NCBI RefSeq assembly: GCF_963678635.1 | Contig: NW_026970860.1 | Coordinates: 1-64,000, forward strand | Source of the DNA: Symsagittifera roscoffensis | Lineage: Eukaryota > Xenacoelomorpha > Acoela > Convolutidae | Length of the DNA stretch: 64,000 nucleotides | Direction: 5' to 3' | In this document: in pieces, positions 62,617-64,000 of the stretch | Layout of the letters: each line of letters opens with the position of its first letter | Position numbering within the stretch: the stretch's first letter is position 1 | Position numbers and translations under genes: made by a program | The notes under the pieces: model-generated | The model's input: only the letters and a program-made list of their open reading frames with translations | The model's database searches: none | Told to the model about the DNA's origin: nothing

Positions 62617-64000
62617 CCCATTCGGGGTTTTGAGAGTTTAGTTTCTTAATGTTCTATTGTAGTGAAGGATGGATGATGGTGTTTTTCTTTAGAGGTTGCG
62701 AGCATAATCTTTTTTCTGGTTTGGAAGAAGAGATACTATCACAATCGTTTCGTATTATGATTTCTGTTCGGTTGTGCTGAGTGTTGATCTGGTTGATTCT
62801 AAAGAGTAGCAAAGGTCCAATCACATCCGGGAGTGTCATGTAGTTTGACTTTGGTTGCAGTGCCTGGTGACTTGGATCTGTGCGTATACTTGAACATCGA
62901 GATGGCCACTGTTCGGTTGCAATGGGTTTCCTTTACTGCCATGCCAAGTCGTACTTTGAATCCGTTGAGTGTATTGACTGTAGGCAGCATGTCAGGTGTG
63001 TCTTGTCATTCCGTAGTTGGAGTGTGATTGGGTTGTCAAGTTCCTTGCTGCTCGTCTTTGGGCTGTATGTTATCTATACACTGCATTGTGTTATTTAGAT
63101 ATATAAATTTTTGTTAAGTTTGTTTTTAATCATGATCTTGTATCAATTTTTATCGCAAAAGAGTTATTATTTAGTTCGGTAATTTTTAAGAGCTACTCAC
63201 ACTTGAGTAACGCTCGTCAAAAATAGAGTTGTGGGTGTCACAAAGCGTCGATGTAACACGGTGGGCGAGGCCGGCTATAGAGCTTGCTCAACGTCCTCTC
63301 TGGACGTCCTGTTCTTTTGTGTTCAGACTTAAAAGTAGCCTTCAAAAGAATAATTAATCCAGTTCTAAGCTGGTGGTAATCCAGATTGGGTACTGTGGGT
63401 TTTCTTTTCTTAGTCGTGCTGTTAGGTTGTGGTTTGTGGTGTTTAGTAAGCTTGCGTTGGTTAGTTTGGATTATTATCAAAATAGTTATTTTTTAGTTCG
63501 GTAATTTTTAAGAGCTACTCACACTTGAGTAACTCTCGTCAAAAATAGAGTTGTGGGTATCACAAAGCGTGGATGTAGCACGGTGGGCGAGGCCGGCTAT
63601 AGAGCATGCTCAGGACGTCCTCTCTGGTGGGTTAGGCCAGGAGTGAGGGTATAATTTCATGTTCTCCTTTTTGGAGGGTCCTGTTTAGTTCAACCTTTCG
63701 TGCCTTTTTTATTACTGGTTTTTTTTGCTGTCCTAGTTGTGTCTTTTTCTCAAAATCAAATTCTTTGTTTTGGGTTTGTCTTTCAACTTTTTGGTGTTTT
63801 GTTCTTTTGTGTTCAGACTTAAAAGTAGCCTTCAAAAGAATAATTAATCCAGTTCTAAGCTGGTGGTAATCCAGATTGGGTACTGTGGGTTTTCTTTTCT
63901 TAGTCGTGCTGTTAGGTTGTGGTTTGTGGTGTTTAGTAAGCTTGCGTTGGTTAGTTTGGATTATTATATAATTCATTTCCAACCGGGTTAAAGGAAAATT
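62617..64000 (-). mobile_element. Diverged 3' region, minus orientation, with tandem duplication
   Basis: 3' region of another diverged copy running off the window edge. A block is duplicated in tandem: 63164-63480 and 63485-63960. The first has lost about 160 bp in its middle. Each carries the hairpin (63188-63215 and 63510-63537). The GGTGGGTTAGGCCAGGAG arm is kept at about 63627. Lys-rich minus-strand frames here are not shared with copy 2. Confidence 0.7.

Overview
This window is AT-rich repetitive DNA from an invertebrate animal. The evidence is short exons with GT/AG borders, TACTAAC-like branch sites, AATAAA signals, DNA-transposon remnants, satellite DNA and Ty3/gypsy retroelements with introns in their untranslated parts. 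No ordinary single-copy gene is complete enough to name the species. I see no rRNA, tRNA, operon or CRISPR array.

The main content is two copies of one very large, envelope-bearing LTR retroelement, arranged head to head. Copy 1 (186-20975, minus strand) is decayed and carries an internal 1.89 kb tandem duplication. Copy 2 (38276-57124, plus strand, 18.85 kb) is almost intact. Its two 408 bp LTRs look identical, it is flanked by a 4 bp CTGT target duplication, and a paralogous empty site lies about 1.1 kb upstream. From 5' to 3' it holds: LTR, primer-binding site, a 77-codon ORF (here ORF0), a structured leader, a basic 155-codon ORF (ORF-b), a gag-pol ORF of about 2,600 codons, two overlapping tiny membrane ORFs (ORF-c, ORF-d), a 378-codon frame with no ATG (ORF-e), an 872-residue env, a 597-residue ORF of unknown family (ORF-f), an intron just after the last stop, a 1.5 kb structured 3' region, and the 3' LTR. 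Ty3/gypsy elements usually carry gag-pol and at most one env, so the five extra frames conserved between the copies are the most unusual thing here. The env C-terminal half resembles the glycoproteins of chuvirus-like negative-strand RNA viruses. That is pattern recognition, not a database result.

Between the two copies (20976-38275) lie a hAT-like MITE, an orphan exon, a 3.8 kb satellite of 30 bp units in alternating A/B form, three exons of an unrecognised minus-strand gene, a 2.29 kb segmental duplication in which each half carries a 1 kb inverted-repeat element with long C and G runs, further duplicated non-coding blocks, and a 1.13 kb tandem repeat whose unit contains a probable 129 bp exon. 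Copy 2 inserted into the second unit of that tandem repeat.

To the right of copy 2 (57125-64000) come the rest of the target repeat, a GC-richer minisatellite, a small fold-back element, and three fragments of an older, diverged relative of the retroelement in alternating orientation. One of these keeps the ORF-f C-terminus at clearly recognisable protein similarity.

Many other open frames in the window are shadows on the antisense strand of Asn/Gln-rich gag, or chance frames in repeats whose unit is a multiple of three. They are left out.
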